In this document: positions 63,336 to 64,000 of the stretch, piece by piece
How positions within the stretch are numbered: position 1 is the stretch's first letter
Layout of the letters: every line of letters starts with the position of its first letter
Source of the DNA: Microbaculum marinisediminis
GTDB taxonomy: Bacteria > Pseudomonadota > Alphaproteobacteria > Rhizobiales > Tepidamorphaceae
Direction of reading: 5' to 3'
Assembly (NCBI RefSeq): GCF_025397915.1
Contig: NZ_JALIDZ010000004.1
Location: 1-64,000, forward strand
Length of the DNA: 64,000 bases
Translations under genes and position numbers: made by a program
The notes under the pieces: generated by a model
Database searches by the model: none
Told to the model about the DNA's origin: nothing
What the model saw: only the letters and a program-made list of their open reading frames with translations

Positions 63336-64000
63336 ACGCAATCCAGAAGCTGCAGTGGCTGCCGGCCTACGTGCAGCGCTACGGCTGGGCGACCGCGCTC
63401 AATCGCGGGCGCGGCGAAATCGGCAAGATGATCCCCGGTTCGCTCGGTAAGGCGATCAGCGGCGGCTACGGCCGTTTCAAGCTCGTCGACAAGTTCGAGA
63501 CCCATCTCGGGGAGGAGCAGGGCAGCGGCGATCCCGCCGTCATCGCCGCGGCGCCGCGCGATTCGATCACCTGGGTCATCCCCGACTTCGCGGCTGGCTC
63601 CGGCGGCCACACCACGATCCTGCGGATCGTGCGCGGCCTTGAGCTGCTCGGCTGGAAGAATCAGACGATCGTCATCAAGGAGCCCTACCGCTGGCTGCGG
63701 GCCGGGGAGGCCATCGCCGCGATCCACAAGCACTTCACGCCGCTGGAGCACACAAAGGTCGTGCTCGGCTGCCGGAACATCCCGCCGAGCCGGTTCCTGA
63801 TCGCGACCGGCTGGCAGACGGCCTACTGGGTGGCGAAATACAAGGACGCCGCCCACAAGATCTATTTCGTGCAGGATTTCGAGCCGTATTTCTATCCGGT
63901 CGGGTCGGAGCAGATCCTGGCCGAGGGCACCTACAGGCTCGGTCTCGACGCCATCACGGCCGGCGACTGGCTGAAGGACAAGCTGGCGGCCGAATACGGC
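63332..64000 (+). CDS. WsaF-like glycosyltransferase, N-terminal part (cut by window end)
   Basis: First 223 residues of a glycosyltransferase running off the window; no stop before 64000. After a ~75-residue leader comes [30 protein letters not shown], then [39 protein letters not shown] and [36 protein letters not shown]. This is the N-terminal Rossmann domain of WsaF-type (GT4-like) rhamnosyltransferases, acting with dTDP-rhamnose. The direct coupling to rmlA supports that donor. Confidence 0.85.
   Translation, partial: MNAIQKLQWLPAYVQRYGWATALNRGRGEIGKMIPGSLGKAISGGYGRFKLVDKFETHLGEEQGSGDPAVIAAAPRDSITWVIPDFAAGSGGHTTILRIVRGLELLGWKNQTIVIKEPYRWLRAGEAIAAIHKHFTPLEHTKVVLGCRNIPPSRFLIATGWQTAYWVAKYKDAAHKIYFVQDFEPYFYPVGSEQILAEGTYRLGLDAITAGDWLKDKLAAEYG

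Overview
The window is GC-rich (roughly two thirds G+C by eye), densely coded, and reads as chromosomal DNA of an alphaproteobacterium, most likely a member of the Hyphomicrobiales (Rhizobiales). The reasons are family content and order: a RegB/RegA (ActS/ActR) redox pair, alphaproteobacterial AddAB, a TsaE-kinase fusion next to a MurU-type nucleotidyltransferase, a DivL-like PAS protein, the ChvI-ChvG-HprK-EIIA-HPr block facing pckA, and a Caulobacter/rhizobium-type Tad (cpa) pilus locus. No rRNA, tRNA, transposase, phage gene or CRISPR array was seen. The last gene is cut by the window edge; the first is complete with a TTG start.

Layout. 0.05-2.6 kb (+): regB-regA and a DUF188 protein. 2.9-15.0 kb (-): trxA, then addB-addA, murU, tsaE/amgK-like fusion and a divL-like gene. 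15.3-19.4 kb (-): chvI-chvG-hprK-EIIA-HPr, a cell-envelope/nutrient signalling operon. 19.5-25.4 kb (+): HugZ-like protein, pckA, arylamine N-acetyltransferase overlapping gamma-glutamyltransferase, nitroreductase. 25.6-32.7 kb (+): RND efflux adaptor and pump, DUF2066 protein, lepA. 32.7-33.5 kb: a non-coding stretch with many short hairpins. 33.5-35.8 kb (+): periplasmic DsrE-like protein and an amidohydrolase.

35.8-43.1 kb is a molybdate/tungstate island: a one-component regulator with a DNA-binding head and an oxyanion-receptor-like body, a Mop molbindin, a FecBCD/MolABC-type importer, a lone ModA-type receptor, and a TupABC-type importer. Thus three different receptors, two transporters, one storage protein and one candidate sensor sit together.

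43.2-55.6 kb is a Tad/Flp pilus locus: pilA (58 aa, missed by simple long-ORF calling), cpaA and cpaBCDEF-tadBC on the minus strand, and a divergent plus-strand group with a CpaC-N-terminus-like protein, two TadE/TadF-type pseudopilins and an unknown membrane protein. A sequence matching the CtrA consensus TTAA-N7-TTAA lies before cpaA, which is notable because the window also carries a DivL-like protein, a known upstream component of the CtrA pathway.

55.7-64 kb is a surface-polysaccharide region: GT2 glycosyltransferase, cysD-cysNC (PAPS synthesis), an AlgI-type MBOAT O-acyltransferase with an AlgJ/AlgX-like partner, rmlA, and the start of a WsaF-like glycosyltransferase. Together they suggest an acetylated, possibly sulfated, rhamnose-containing glycan; that product is inference.
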